Shown one piece after another: positions 45,102 through 54,835 of a stretch of 64,000 nucleotides of DNA. The stretch is from NCBI RefSeq assembly GCF_003931855.1, contig NZ_CP034248.1, positions 4,278,001-4,342,000 of the forward strand, read 5' to 3'. Under the pieces are notes generated by a model. The model had not been told where the DNA came from. It saw only the letters and a program-made list of their open reading frames with translations, and ran no database searches. The DNA is from Paenibacillus lentus (GTDB lineage: Bacteria > Bacillota > Bacilli > Paenibacillales > Paenibacillaceae). Within the stretch, counting starts at the first letter, position 1. Every line of letters begins with the position of its first letter. Made by a program: the position numbers and the translations under genes.

Positions 45102-45995
45102 TTAAACTCCTCCCTTCACACCGTGTAGATCAAGCAGCTTGCCTAGTGTCGCTTTGATCTCTTTGCGATGGACGACCATGTCCAGCTGTCCATGCTGCAA
45201 ATTGAACTCTGCAGTCTGGAAATCATCCGGCAGCTTCTGGCGAATTGTCTGTTCGATAACGATCCGGCCTGCAAAACCAAATACCGCCCCAGGCTCAGCA
45301 ATAATAATATCTCCAAGCATGGCAAAACTAGCCGATACGCCCCCTGTGGTCGGGTCCGTAATGACCGAAATGTAGAGTCCGCCCTGCTCATTTAACTTAG
45401 CCAAGGCAGCGCTAGTCTTAGCCATTTGCATCAAGCTGAGAATACTCTCCTGCATCCGAGCTCCACCAGAGGTGGAGAAAATAATAAGCGGCAGCCTCTG
45501 CTCTATCGCAGCCTCAATCGCCCGGGTAATCTTCTCACCAACGACGGAACCCATGCTCCCCGTAAAGAAGTCAAAGCTCATGACAGCTACGACCGTAGGA
45601 AAGCCTCCGATCGTACCTTGTCCAGTAACCACCGCCTCGCGAAGGCCCGATTTCAGTGTCTGCTGCTCCAGCTTCGTCGCATAGCCCGGAAATTCCAATG
45701 GATCCACAGAAATTAAGTCAGCATCATACTCGACAAAGCTGCCCTCATCCAGCGTAATGCGAATTCGTTCAAGCGCATTCAAGCGCATATGGTATCCGCA
45801 TGAAGGACATACCTTCAGATTCTTTTCCAGTTCTTTACTATACTGGATGGTTCCGCATTTGCCGCATTTATTCATCAGGCCTTCTGGAATCTCACGTTTG
45901 GGTCTATCCTCCGGCTGTACACTGCCTTCCTTCCCAAGACTTCCTGAAGGAATGGTCGCGTATTTTCTTTTTTTATGGAACAAATCTTTAAACAC
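45102..45995 (-). CDS. accD: Acetyl-CoA carboxylase carboxyltransferase subunit beta
   Basis: The 297-aa subunit has an N-terminal zinc ribbon ([18 protein letters not shown] … CPSCGYHMR) and the carboxyltransferase core ([50 protein letters not shown]). accA begins on the next base after its stop, so the subunits are translated in step. The gene starts without a close upstream partner; dnaE is separated from it by other genes. Confidence 0.96.
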   Translation of the reverse strand: MFKDLFHKKRKYATIPSGSLGKEGSVQPEDRPKREIPEGLMNKCGKCGTIQYSKELEKNLKVCPSCGYHMRLNALERIRITLDEGSFVEYDADLISVDPLEFPGYATKLEQQTLKSGLREAVVTGQGTIGGFPTVVAVMSFDFFTGSMGSVVGEKITRAIEAAIEQRLPLIIFSTSGGARMQESILSLMQMAKTSAALAKLNEQGGLYISVITDPTTGGVSASFAMLGDIIIAEPGAVFGFAGRIVIEQTIRQKLPDDFQTAEFNLQHGQLDMVVHRKEIKATLGKLLDLHGVKGGV

Positions 45996-46081
45996 AACTA
46001 CACCTCTTCAGCCGTTGATTTAATAGGCCGCACCTACAGTCAAGGATACATCGCTTTAACTGATTTGCCCTCACCTTGTAC

Positions 46082-46270
46082 TCAAGGATGCAAAATAGAA
46101 TTAAGCACTTCTTGTACCTCTTCGAGCTCGCCCGATGGAACCAAAATTTCAAACTGCTGTTTCGATAAATTGACAGGACGTGTTTGGACGAGAAAGCCTT
46201 CTTCTGTAAGCCTCGATTTTATCATATCCGCAATTTTAGCGGTAGGCGCAATGTACATTACAGTCCACAT
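46082..46270 (-). CDS. Small hypothetical protein (62 aa), DUF2007-like
   Basis: The 62-aa protein reads MWTVMYIAPTAKIADMIKSR then LTEEGFLVQTRPVN, KQQFEILVPSGELEEVQEVL. The beta-alpha-beta pattern with the final EVQEVL-helix resembles small ferredoxin-fold DUF2007-type signal-transducing proteins. It precedes accD on the same strand by about 85 bases. I do not know its function. Confidence 0.6.
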   Translation of the reverse strand: MWTVMYIAPTAKIADMIKSRLTEEGFLVQTRPVNLSKQQFEILVPSGELEEVQEVLNSILHP

Positions 46271-46404
46271 GTCCTTACCAAAGCCCCCTAACCATTCGTT
46301 TTGAGCCCGTATAATAGAGTAATGATAACATAATTTTCAAAAATCCCGCAACAAATGGGCAAAGCGAAGATGTGATTGGCAAGGGAATTCAGAAATTGCG
46401 AGAT

Positions 46405-46893
46405 CTAAGTCGTAAAATAATTGTTCGCTGATTCGCTTTTATGGGCGATTCTCGCCGAGGCCGCGGCCGCAAGTCCTGCAACCAAATCATCAAGATAAAC
46501 GTGGATCCGTTCTCCCTTCCTATTCAGTTTGCCAATAATCCCAGGCTTTACCTTATCCAAATAACCAAAGCTCGTCAGCCCGATCATCCCGTACACACTG
46601 GTAATTCCCAGCGCCATTGTCTCATCGACTCCATATAGCGGCTCATCTGCCTCCAGTATCGCCTGCAGTGGCTCGGGTAACAGCTTTTTCTCCGCCAGTT
46701 CATCCAAAGCAATGCCTGTATATAAAGTATATTGAACTTCGCGTTTCTGCAAGACAGCTTTTACGCTTTCTACGCACTCCTCCATTGTCAAGTCAGCATG
46801 ATAGACATTTTGCAGTGAATAAACAATTTCAGCAATATCCTCCAAAGTAACCCCTCTTCGGAGCAACTGAGCCTTAGCAATTTCATACGACAT
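46405..46893 (-). CDS. Phosphatidylglycerophosphatase A-like protein (YutG family)
   Basis: The 162-aa protein matches the PgpA/YutG family: SYEIAKAQLLRRGVTLEDIAEIVYSLQ, GIALDELAEKK, DEPLYGVDETMALGITSVYGMIGLTSFGYLDK and the DDLVAGLAAAASARIAH end. The family dephosphorylates phosphatidylglycerophosphate in some bacteria; soluble Bacillus YutG-type proteins are not proven to do so. A poor GGGAGGAATG site precedes the ATG. Confidence 0.85.
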   Translation of the reverse strand: MSYEIAKAQLLRRGVTLEDIAEIVYSLQNVYHADLTMEECVESVKAVLQKREVQYTLYTGIALDELAEKKLLPEPLQAILEADEPLYGVDETMALGITSVYGMIGLTSFGYLDKVKPGIIGKLNRKGERIHVYLDDLVAGLAAAASARIAHKSESANNYFTT

Positions 46894-47647
46894 TCGTCAT
46901 TCCTCCCACATCCTGAATAAGCTTCTTTACCTTGTTGTCTTGAGTTGTCTTGTACAATTCTGCGCATTGCTGCCACACCAGTATCCCCACAAACCGTCAC
47001 CTAGCTGCCCCGCTGGCAGGAAAATAGCCGGAGGGGCTGACATGTCAAGCAACGATAAAGCCGGGTCGCATGAACACTACAGCAGCCTTCTTGACCCGAG
47101 AGAAACGTATAGGACAACGTAAATCTGGTGTTCCTAAGTGTATGCAGGAGTACGTCAAAACGTGCGTAAAAACTGCAGCCGAAATATTTTAGTAGAACAT
47201 TAATTCGAAAGAAATTTCCCAGAAAAAACAGCACAAACCATAATGAAAACCAAACAAAAAAGCACTTAAATTCATGGAGCTGGAAAGTGATAGACCGCGA
47301 TGAGAATCCAGGCATTTACTTTAGAAAAGCCGCACTCCTGTTAAGGAATGCGGCTCTTTGTGCGACTTACGTTATAGCAAGTATTTACGGAACTGTTTTA
47401 CAGCTTTTTCATATCTTACGGTTTAGTAAAAAGCCGATCCATGATTTCCACGACACCTAACGCCTCTAAAACCACGCCTGACCGCCTCTAGCAGATGGCG
47501 AATAGTAGATGCCCGAGAAACACTCCAAGCACTACAGACGGCTATAGCGGCTTGAGAGAGAGGCTTAGTACGCACTGAACTTGAGCCATTCCAAATTGAA
47601 TAGCATATGAACATAACAAAATTGCTCTAATCTAATTCACATTCGCC
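46894..47647. other. 754-base intergenic region without a supported gene
   Basis: Between the YutG-family gene and dnaE the sequence holds one clear terminator (47325-47356). Two short minus-strand frames (47001-47315 and 47423-47614) have no ribosome site and no recognisable family. It may contain relics of lost genes. Confidence 0.45.
47325..47356 (-). terminator. Terminator in the gap after dnaE
   Basis: AGCCGCA and TGCGGCT form the stem with TTCCT/AGGAG extension, followed on the minus strand by TTTTC. It is about 290 bases after the dnaE stop. Confidence 0.75.
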
Positions 47648-50600
47648 TTATTTAATCTTCACTGTCCCTCTCCCCAGCATATCTTCCATCTGCTGAAACA
47701 GCTCAGGTGATGGCTTAATGTTGTAGCGCTCGCTTAGTGCGAGCAGCTTGCCAGTGCTCTCATAATAGAGCAACGTAGCGACAGAGCCTGGATGAAGCTG
47801 AAGCAGCGACTTCAGCTGCTCCAGCAGGCGGGCGTTCTCCGCCGCCGCCGGGATCTTGATGAAGACGCGCTGCGCGGGCGTCTTCACCTCGCGGGCGGCC
47901 GTCGCCGCCCGCTCAAAGGGCTGCCCGGCGCTGCCGGCAGCCCCAGGGGCCTCGCTGCGCTGCGCTGCAGCCGTGCGGGATGACGCCGCCGTGACGGCGT
48001 CATTCCCACGCGGGGCTGCAGGCTGCGGCTGCGCCGAGGCCCTGCCCATGCCGCGGGGGGATGCCCCGCGGCTGCGCCGAAGCTGCGCGAGGCTCGCGGC
48101 GCTTAGCGGCGCAAGCTCGTCCGCCAGCAGCTTGAAGCCTTCGTCCTGCTGCTGGACGGTGGCGCGCAGCGCCAGCAGGGCGCCTTTGGCGACCAATTCC
48201 CCGCTGCGCCGCCATATTTCAGGAAATAATACGACCTCACATCGCTCTACCTGATCCTCCAGTTCCATAAAGGCCATCGCTTTGCCCTGCTTGGTCGTGA
48301 TTGTCTTTACAGACACGACCATACCAGCGACGACAACCCTGCTCCCATCTGGACTCTCCCCTAGATCCATAAGTCTTTCGCTTCCTTCGGCCACCAGCAA
48401 TTCGTCGTAATCATCGAGCGGATGACCGGACAGATACAAGCCTAACAGCTCCCGCTCCAGATCCAGCTGCTGCGCCGCACTAAACGGAGGGATTTCTGGA
48501 TACTCGATATTCCAGTTCGGCGTCTCCACAAAATCAAATAACTGTATTTGCAAATCCTCCCGCTCCTTGCGCCATTTGAGTGCAGCCTCAACCGTCTCGT
48601 CCAGCATGGCGAGCAATTGTGCACGATGACCCGGCAGCGAATCAAACGCGCCGCCTTGAATAAGCGATTCAATAACCCGTTTATTGCAAGTCCGCAAATC
48701 AACCCGCCTGCAAAAATCGAGTAAGCTATCAAAGGGCCTTTCCTTCCGTTCCCGCAAAATACTCTCCATAGCCTGAGTACCGACATTCTTAATCGCCGCC
48801 AGGCCGAAGCGGATAACGCCCCGCACAGCCACCTCAGCATCTTCGGAGTGTCTGCTTTTCTCTTCTACCGGCGCCCCAGAAAGTACCGCAGCCCGCTCTG
48901 CCATCATGTTTACCGGTTCGCTCCCGCCCAGCTCCTGCAAATCGTTTGCCGCATACGATTCTACGACTGTAAGCGGCTCAGTAGCCCCGATGTTATGCTC
49001 CGCATTTTTTCTATCGGAAGTCTGAACTAGACGAGGCGTAAACAAGATACTGCTCTCATTAACATCCGGCGGCAATACCGTAATCCCCATTCGGCGACAT
49101 TCGATAATGTATTCAGCCACCTTGCGATGGCTGCCCATCACAGCCGTCAGCATCGACGCCATAAAGTGAACAGGATAATGCGCCTTCAAATAGGCCGTTT
49201 GAAAAGCAAGAACTCCGTACGCCGCGGCATGAGCGCGAGGAAACCCATAATTGGCGAAGCGAACGATCATATCGTAAACCGCATTCGCATCTTTCTCTTC
49301 ATATCCTTTGGCTAGACTTCCAGCTACAAAATGCCCTCTCTCTTCATCCAGTACCTCGCGTTTCTTCTTCGAAACGGCGCGGCGCAGCAAATCGGCTTCG
49401 CCCAGAGAAAAGCCCGCCATCTTTGCCGCGATCTGCATAATTTGTTCCTGATAAACGATGATGCCGTAGGTGTCCTGAAGAATCGGAATCAGGTCAGCAT
49501 GCGGATATTCCACGCTAATCTGCCCGTGCTTGCCTGCGATATATTTTGGAATAAATTCCATCGGACCAGGCCGATACAGAGCGAGAACCGTAATAATATC
49601 CTCGAAAACAGAGGGCTTCAGCTCCCTAAGCACCCGCCTCATCCCTGCGGATTCCAACTGGAATACGCCCGTTGTCTCGCCCCTTCCCAGCATCTCATAG
49701 GTGGCTGGGTCATTATCCGGAATATGGCGAAAATCAGGGGTTTCTCCCTCCTGCTCCTGAATCCAGTTCATACAACGCTCGATAATCGAGAGCGTACGCA
49801 GTCCCAAGAAGTCCATTTTGAGCAGCCCTATCGACTCCAGATGCTCCATGGAATACTGGGTAAGCGGTGTCCCTTCGCCGCCAGCCTGCAGCGGCACAGT
49901 GTCCGTCAGCGGATCGCGGGAAATCACAACGCCGGCTGCATGAGTAGACGCATGACGGGGCATGCCTTCTACCTTGCGAGCCATGTCGAGCAAGCCTTGA
50001 ATCCGCTGCTGTGATTCGTAGAGCCCCTTCAGCTCCGGGCTTTCCTGGATCGCCCGCTCAATCGTCATACCGAGATTGCCAGGGATCAGCTTCGCCACCT
50101 TATCCACTTCGCCAAACGGCACGTTTAGCACACGTCCCACATCCCGCACCGCAGCACGCGCGGCCATGGTACCGAACGTAATAATTTGCGCCACATGCTC
50201 AGCGCCGTATTTGTCCGCAACATAAGCAATAACCTCATCCCGCCGCTCATCGCTGAAATCGATATCGATGTCCGGCATGGTCACCCGTTCAGGGTTAAGG
50301 AAGCGCTCAAACAGCAAATTGTATTTCATCGGATCGACATCGGTAATATTCAGCACATAAGCCACGATGCTCCCCGCAGAGGAGCCCCGTCCCGGACCGG
50401 TGGCAATACCCTGCCTGTGCGCGTAAGCGATGAAATCCCAAACGATCAAAAAATAATCCGAGAAACCCATATTTCCGATGACATTCAATTCATAATAAAG
50501 CCGCTGTTTCAATGGCTCACGGGTATGCTCCTGCTGCCAAATGTCAAGATGGCCATATCTTTTCTCAAGCCCTTCTTCACATAACATGGTCAAATAGGCT

Positions 50601-51484
50601 TCAGCGCTCATTCCATCCGGAATCGGGCGATAGGCCGGTAAAATATGCCGTCCGAATTCAAGCTCAAGATTACATTTGTCCGCAATAACCTTCGTATTAG
50701 TAACGGCCTCAGAAATATATGGGAATAGCGCCGCCATTTCTGCGCCGCTTTTTAAATACAGCTGATCGGTTGGAATTTGCAGCCGTTCCTCATCCTCTAC
50801 CGTCTTGCCTGTACCGATGCAGATGAGTACATCCTGTACCTCGGCATCCTCTTGGTTCAAATAATGTACATCATTCGTTGCCACCAGTTGCACATCCAGC
50901 TCGCGAGCCAGCTTGATCAGCTCCGGAAGCACCTTTTTTTGTTCTGGAATACCATGATCCTGAAGCTCGATATAGAAATCCTCACCGAATACCGCCTGGT
51001 AGCGCTGTGCAGCCTTTCGAGCCTCGTTATATCTGCCGTGCAGCAAATGCTGCGGCACCTCGCCGCCAAGACAGGCGCTCAGGCATACGAGACCTTCGCT
51101 GTGTCGCTCCAGCACCTCCCAATCGATCCGCGGCTTATAGTGAAAGCCCTCTAGATGGCCAATGGAAGACAGCCTCATGAGATTCCGGTAACCCGTTTCA
51201 TTCTTGGCCAGCAAAATCAAATGATGAATCGGCTGGTCTTTGCGAGTTCCCCGTTCCTTGCGCGAAGCGGCCGTAAAGTACATTTCACAGCCAATAATCG
51301 GCTTAATGCCGTTTGCCTTGCAATATTTATAAAAAGGAACCGCCCCGTACATGACTCCATGGTCGGTTAACGCCAACGCCTTCATTCCGAAGCTTGCCGC
51401 TTTGGCAACCAAATCCTGTAGTCTGGCGGCACCATCCAGCAGACTGTACTCGCTATGCACGTGCAAGTGAACAAATTCGTCCAT
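47648..51484 (-). CDS. dnaE: DNA polymerase III subunit alpha, DnaE type
   Basis: The 1278-aa replicase has an N-terminal PHP domain (HLHVHSEYSLLDGAARL), a PolIII palm with the catalytic Asp pair in MPDIDIDFSDERRDEVI, and GRGSSAGSIVAYVL. It also has helix-hairpin-helix and OB-fold parts (VVVAGMVVSVKTI, KQGKAMAFMELED). In Bacillota DnaE acts with PolC at the fork. Between the OB fold and the C-terminus there is an Ala/Arg/Pro-rich linker of roughly 70 residues encoded by very GC-rich DNA. ATG 51484 with AAGGAGACGC upstream is preferred over 51508. Confidence 0.95.
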   Translation of the reverse strand: MDEFVHLHVHSEYSLLDGAARLQDLVAKAASFGMKALALTDHGVMYGAVPFYKYCKANGIKPIIGCEMYFTAASRKERGTRKDQPIHHLILLAKNETGYRNLMRLSSIGHLEGFHYKPRIDWEVLERHSEGLVCLSACLGGEVPQHLLHGRYNEARKAAQRYQAVFGEDFYIELQDHGIPEQKKVLPELIKLARELDVQLVATNDVHYLNQEDAEVQDVLICIGTGKTVEDEERLQIPTDQLYLKSGAEMAALFPYISEAVTNTKVIADKCNLELEFGRHILPAYRPIPDGMSAEAYLTMLCEEGLEKRYGHLDIWQQEHTREPLKQRLYYELNVIGNMGFSDYFLIVWDFIAYAHRQGIATGPGRGSSAGSIVAYVLNITDVDPMKYNLLFERFLNPERVTMPDIDIDFSDERRDEVIAYVADKYGAEHVAQIITFGTMAARAAVRDVGRVLNVPFGEVDKVAKLIPGNLGMTIERAIQESPELKGLYESQQRIQGLLDMARKVEGMPRHASTHAAGVVISRDPLTDTVPLQAGGEGTPLTQYSMEHLESIGLLKMDFLGLRTLSIIERCMNWIQEQEGETPDFRHIPDNDPATYEMLGRGETTGVFQLESAGMRRVLRELKPSVFEDIITVLALYRPGPMEFIPKYIAGKHGQISVEYPHADLIPILQDTYGIIVYQEQIMQIAAKMAGFSLGEADLLRRAVSKKKREVLDEERGHFVAGSLAKGYEEKDANAVYDMIVRFANYGFPRAHAAAYGVLAFQTAYLKAHYPVHFMASMLTAVMGSHRKVAEYIIECRRMGITVLPPDVNESSILFTPRLVQTSDRKNAEHNIGATEPLTVVESYAANDLQELGGSEPVNMMAERAAVLSGAPVEEKSRHSEDAEVAVRGVIRFGLAAIKNVGTQAMESILRERKERPFDSLLDFCRRVDLRTCNKRVIESLIQGGAFDSLPGHRAQLLAMLDETVEAALKWRKEREDLQIQLFDFVETPNWNIEYPEIPPFSAAQQLDLERELLGLYLSGHPLDDYDELLVAEGSERLMDLGESPDGSRVVVAGMVVSVKTITTKQGKAMAFMELEDQVERCEVVLFPEIWRRSGELVAKGALLALRATVQQQDEGFKLLADELAPLSAASLAQLRRSRGASPRGMGRASAQPQPAAPRGNDAVTAASSRTAAAQRSEAPGAAGSAGQPFERAATAAREVKTPAQRVFIKIPAAAENARLLEQLKSLLQLHPGSVATLLYYESTGKLLALSERYNIKPSPELFQQMEDMLGRGTVKIK

Positions 51485-51559
51485 GCGTCTCCTTCCTTTC
51501 CAAGACAATAACTCCTAATTCCTACCTCTATAGAGGACAGACCTCCACTAGCAGATGTT

Positions 51560-51766
51560 GGCTTTTTAAACTACCTCTTCAAGTCAGGTTTAAAAAGTCG
51601 ACTTTTCAGCACCGAGAAGGTTGCACGAACCCGAAGAAAGAGGAGCGCAGTGTAGGAGTAGCCTACATGAGCACCGGACTTCGAGGGTGAGTGCAAGATT
51701 CGATGCCGTGATACATCTAGAAATCACTTCGTGATCAAAAGACGGCTTTTTAAACTACCTCTTCAA
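51560..51766. repeat. Single dispersed copy of the 182-bp repeat
   Basis: About 184 bp match the units between polA and mutM in order and sequence (CAGCACCGAGAAGGTTGC, TGTAGGAG, GCCTACATGAGCACC, CTTCGAGGGTGA, TGCAAGATTCGA) with scattered changes. It is bounded by a 23-base perfect direct repeat, beginning GGCTTTTTAAACTACC, at 51560 and 51744. The inverted arms CTTTTTAAAC and GTTTAAAAAG are perfect here. It lies in the dnaE-ytrH gap, outside any gene. Confidence 0.9.
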
Positions 51767-51881
51767 AATATTTTATCATATAAGGCTCGAACGCGCCCAT
51801 ACAATGGTAAAGAAGGACAAGCGGACCGAAGCCATATGGCTTGCACACCATAAATTGCTGATAGAGAGGAGAGTTTGAAGC

Positions 51882-52211
51882 ATGAGCACATTTCTTACAA
51901 AAGCGGTGATGGACTTCTTTATCGCTTTCGGTATCGTCCTGGGAGGGGCGCTGGTCGGAGGAATCGGAGCCGTCGTATCCTTGCAACCGCCGACTCAGAC
52001 GATGCTCGATGTCGCGGACCGAATTAAAATATGGGCGCTCGCTGCCGCCGTAGGGGGAACGATCGATCCGATGCGTGTCATAGAGAGTAATTTTTTTGAC
52101 GGAAACCTGTCACCAGCTATTAAGCAAATCCTATATTTGTTATTCGCCTTCCTTGGCGCGCATATGGGATCGGAACTGGTACGCTGGGTATGCGGGGGCA
52201 ACCGGGGATGA
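51882..52211 (+). CDS. ytrH: Sporulation membrane protein YtrH
   Basis: The 109-aa protein has about three transmembrane helices (AFGIVLGGALVGGIGAVVSLQPP, IKIWALAAAVGGTIDP, ILYLLFAFLGAHMGSEL), matching YtrH of Bacillus. There it is made in the mother cell under sigma-E and needed for efficient sporulation. It starts with AGAGGAG upstream and overlaps ytrI by four bases. It is divergent from dnaE. Confidence 0.9.
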   Translation: MSTFLTKAVMDFFIAFGIVLGGALVGGIGAVVSLQPPTQTMLDVADRIKIWALAAAVGGTIDPMRVIESNFFDGNLSPAIKQILYLLFAFLGAHMGSELVRWVCGGNRG

Positions 52212-52705
52212 GCCCGATTCAGCGGCCGACGATTGAAGAGTTCAGGCGGTTTATCCAGCTGACGGCAATTTTCGTTTTAGGCATGGTTGTAGGAAGTGTT
52301 GTGTATAACATCATCTATCAAACGAGCTACAATACGCTGTGGATTCAGAATAAAGACCTGCAAATTCAACTTTATCAAGCGGAGGAAGATAATAAAACGC
52401 TCAAAAAATACAATAAAAGATCGACGGTAATCAAAGAAATCAAGATCCGTGTGGAAGATCGGGATCCTCCGCTCGATTCACTCGCAGTGAAGGAGGTCGT
52501 ACAGCAGCTGCACGAGGAGCTTGAGGTGCTTCGAGGCAGAAGCATTTTCGAAATCGACTCAGACGGAAAAATGGCACGGACTCTGTTAAATCGAAAAATA
52601 TACGCCGTCCGCGACAAAGAATACAGCATTCAAATCAAGACGATGCTCGTCAGCGAAGGAGTGCTGCAGGTATGGGTGGACATGCGTCCTTATATCAGGG
52701 GCTGA
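52208..52705 (+). CDS. ytrI: Sporulation membrane protein YtrI
   Basis: The 165-aa protein has one N-terminal transmembrane helix (FIQLTAIFVLGMVVGSVVYNII). A coiled-coil-rich, Lys/Glu-rich extracytoplasmic part follows (KDLQIQLYQAEEDNKTLKK). ATG 52208 overlaps the ytrH stop as ATGA, which fits the ytrH-ytrI pairing in Bacillus where both are needed for sporulation. The frame also contains an ATG at 52190. Confidence 0.85.
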   Translation: MSPIQRPTIEEFRRFIQLTAIFVLGMVVGSVVYNIIYQTSYNTLWIQNKDLQIQLYQAEEDNKTLKKYNKRSTVIKEIKIRVEDRDPPLDSLAVKEVVQQLHEELEVLRGRSIFEIDSDGKMARTLLNRKIYAVRDKEYSIQIKTMLVSEGVLQVWVDMRPYIRG

Positions 52706-52868
52706 CTTTTTCACAGTATACGATTACAATAAATATTGCGCAGTTTATTTACCATGATTTCGGATTATCTTCTATGATATTTGCAACAAATTCCCCCATT
52801 AATTCGCACAAAGCTAGGTCTTTGCACTGAAATTACAAGGAAATGTGAAAAGGAGCTGTTTTCGTTCC

Positions 52869-53180
52869 ATGATCGAAAGTATCCAATATGTGTTGTATGT
52901 CGGACTCATCATTACATGCATTTTCTCCGTGTTCTTTAGCATAAAATCCCGCCGATCCGTAGACGGCAAGGCTCGCGGCCTGTCCCAAGCTAAAATGAAT
53001 ATCAGTATGGGCTTTATGCTTCTAATTCTTGCTTTTATCCAAATGTTCATCTTTAGCGGCTCGTCCATCCGTGTCGTGATCGGTGCCCTGTTTATGGTGT
53101 TAGGAGCTTTTAATATTTTTGCGGGTATAAGAAATCATGGGCTTTGGACACGTTACAACCCGGAGTCCAATCAATCGTAA
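52869..53180 (+). CDS. ytpI: YtpI-like membrane protein
   Basis: The 103-aa protein has three helices (YVLYVGLIITCIFSVFFSIK, MNISMGFMLLILAFIQMFIF, VVIGALFMVLGAFNIFAGI), as in Bacillus YtpI. AAAAGGAG lies about 13 bases before the ATG at 52869; a GTG at 52845 is an alternative. Function is unknown. In Bacillus nrnA (ytqI) lies between ytrI and ytpI, and it is absent here. Confidence 0.85.
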   Translation: MIESIQYVLYVGLIITCIFSVFFSIKSRRSVDGKARGLSQAKMNISMGFMLLILAFIQMFIFSGSSIRVVIGALFMVLGAFNIFAGIRNHGLWTRYNPESNQS

Positions 53181-53209
53181 TCCAGTACAACGGATAGGAT
53201 ACGTCGAAA

Positions 53210-53256
53210 AAAAGGACAATTCTGCGCTTTTGAAGCATTTCAGAAATTGTCCTTTT
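53210..53256. terminator. Terminator between ytpI and ytoI
   Basis: AAAAGGACAATT pairs with AATTGTCCTTTT, extended by CTG/CAG. A and T runs on both strands suit the two converging genes. Confidence 0.8.
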
Positions 53257-53263
53257 GTTGTTA

Positions 53264-54601
53264 TTAAGCGTGATCGATCGACTGCAGCGTCATGACCGCT
53301 TTGGAAATAAGCAGGTCCTGGTGAGTAATAATGATTTCCAGCTTGCAGGCGCGGCGGCTCGTTTCCAGAACGACCGGCGTAATGGTGACCGCATTCTCAA
53401 TTTGCACGGGCCGGACAAAATAGGTCGTCAAATGATCGACGACATAATCCCCGCCGCCAACATCCTTGGCTGCGCTGAGGCCCGCTTGAGTCATGATCGA
53501 AGTTAATACGCCATGGGATATTGTGCCGATATCGGTCGACATTTGCGGTGTAATGATTCCTTGGAAGAACAGTCGTCCCTCCTCGTCCCGTTCCTCGACG
53601 AAGCCGTTCCACATCAAGTGCTCAAACGTTTCCCCGAGCTGTGGTTCGTTCCGCGCATCCCGCATCGCTTGCAGTACTTCCTTACGTGTGACAGCGGAGA
53701 CAAGCTTCCGGTTGCGATCGATCACCGGCAAGAAATCAATACCTTCCCACACCATAATTTGCGCCGCGGAAGCAAGCGAAGTTTGAAGCCCGACCGTAAT
53801 CGGATGGCGCACCATACATTTCTCGATATGATGGTCTCCGCCACCGATGTCCTCGACATTTTTACGGCTGACAATACCGATGACCCGATTCCACTCATCC
53901 ACGACTGGAAAGTGCTGCATTCCCGTTTCCAGAGAAAGCTGGTCAAAATCCGAAATATTGCTGTTTACCTTAAGCATATTAGGTTTTGGCTTGGTCGCGA
54001 CAATGTCCTCGACAAGCATAATCTTTTTCTTGATCAGCCGGTCAAACAGTGCTCGGTTTATCATGGAAGCAACCGTAAAGGTATCATGCCTGGATGAAAT
54101 GATCGGTAAAGCTAAGCGATCCGCAAGCGCCTTGACTGCGCGGCTCGTCCCGAAGCCCCCGGTAATGAGGACGCCGGACCCCAGTTCAAGCGCTAATGAG
54201 TGCGCATCCTCCCGGTTCCCCACGATCAATAGGCTGCCCGCATCAATATACCGGGCCATCGCATCAATCTTCATCGCACCGATCACATATTTATGTAGCG
54301 TCTTATCCAAGCCTTCGCTACCGCCCAGCACATGTCCCTCCACAATTTCGACGACATCGGCAAAGGTCAGCTGATCCGATATATTACGCGGCTTCTTCTC
54401 TACCCGCACCGTCCCTATCCGCTCTTTCGTAATGACGATCCCCAGATTCTCCGCTTCCTTAACCGCACGATAGGCCGTCCCTTCACTTACCCCCATGCTT
54501 CGAGCCAATTTACGAACTGAAATTTTAGTTCCGATTTTCAGCCCTTCAATGTACAGTAGCAGTTGTTCGTGCTTTGTAATGCTTTCCTCATGCCCTTGCA
54601 A
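53264..54601 (-). CDS. ytoI: DRTGG/CBS/thioesterase-domain regulator YtoI
   Basis: The 445-aa multidomain protein starts at TTG with GGGGGTG upstream. It has an N-terminal HTH (~10-65, ISVRKLARSMGVSEGTAYR), a DRTGG domain (~75-185), and two CBS domains (~190-310: FPVVDEWNRVIGIVSRKNV and LPVIDRNRKLVSAVTRKEV). A hotdog-fold thioesterase-like domain (~320-445, GVLTSIMTQAGLSAAKDVG) completes it. The combination is typical of YtoI and suggests nucleotide-controlled transcription. The ligand and target are unknown. Confidence 0.9.
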   Translation of the reverse strand: MQGHEESITKHEQLLLYIEGLKIGTKISVRKLARSMGVSEGTAYRAVKEAENLGIVITKERIGTVRVEKKPRNISDQLTFADVVEIVEGHVLGGSEGLDKTLHKYVIGAMKIDAMARYIDAGSLLIVGNREDAHSLALELGSGVLITGGFGTSRAVKALADRLALPIISSRHDTFTVASMINRALFDRLIKKKIMLVEDIVATKPKPNMLKVNSNISDFDQLSLETGMQHFPVVDEWNRVIGIVSRKNVEDIGGGDHHIEKCMVRHPITVGLQTSLASAAQIMVWEGIDFLPVIDRNRKLVSAVTRKEVLQAMRDARNEPQLGETFEHLMWNGFVEERDEEGRLFFQGIITPQMSTDIGTISHGVLTSIMTQAGLSAAKDVGGGDYVVDHLTTYFVRPVQIENAVTITPVVLETSRRACKLEIIITHQDLLISKAVMTLQSIDHA

Positions 54602-54701
54602 CTGTTACACCCCCCGTTCAAATCTGTACCATTCTGTATCTATTATACACATTTTTCCCTTGAATATAAATGGACACGCTTCATCCAACAATCGCATAAA
54701 A

Positions 54702-54753
54702 CAAAAAGAAACAAGCACTGCCTGTCCCTCCTAGGAAAAACAGCACTTGTTTC
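54702..54753 (-). terminator. Terminator after the small membrane gene at 54836
   Basis: GAAACAAG and CTTGTTTC pair with an inner CTG/CAG extension, and the minus strand continues TTTCTTTTTG. Confidence 0.7.
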
Positions 54754-54835
54754 GTTTAACTTCCCGACGAATTGCCACTTACCACTTATTCTTACAGCTT
54801 TTCATAGGGCGCCACTGCCAAGAAAAACTCCTCGA

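Noticed and set aside
47001..47315. 104-aa ORF, minus strand
   Set aside because: No ribosome site, Phe/Cys/Arg-rich composition without a family, and it overlaps sequence with no other coding sign.
47423..47614. 63-aa ORF that might be a transposase remnant
   Set aside because: I could not match it to any transposase family, and there are no terminal inverted repeats or target duplications.
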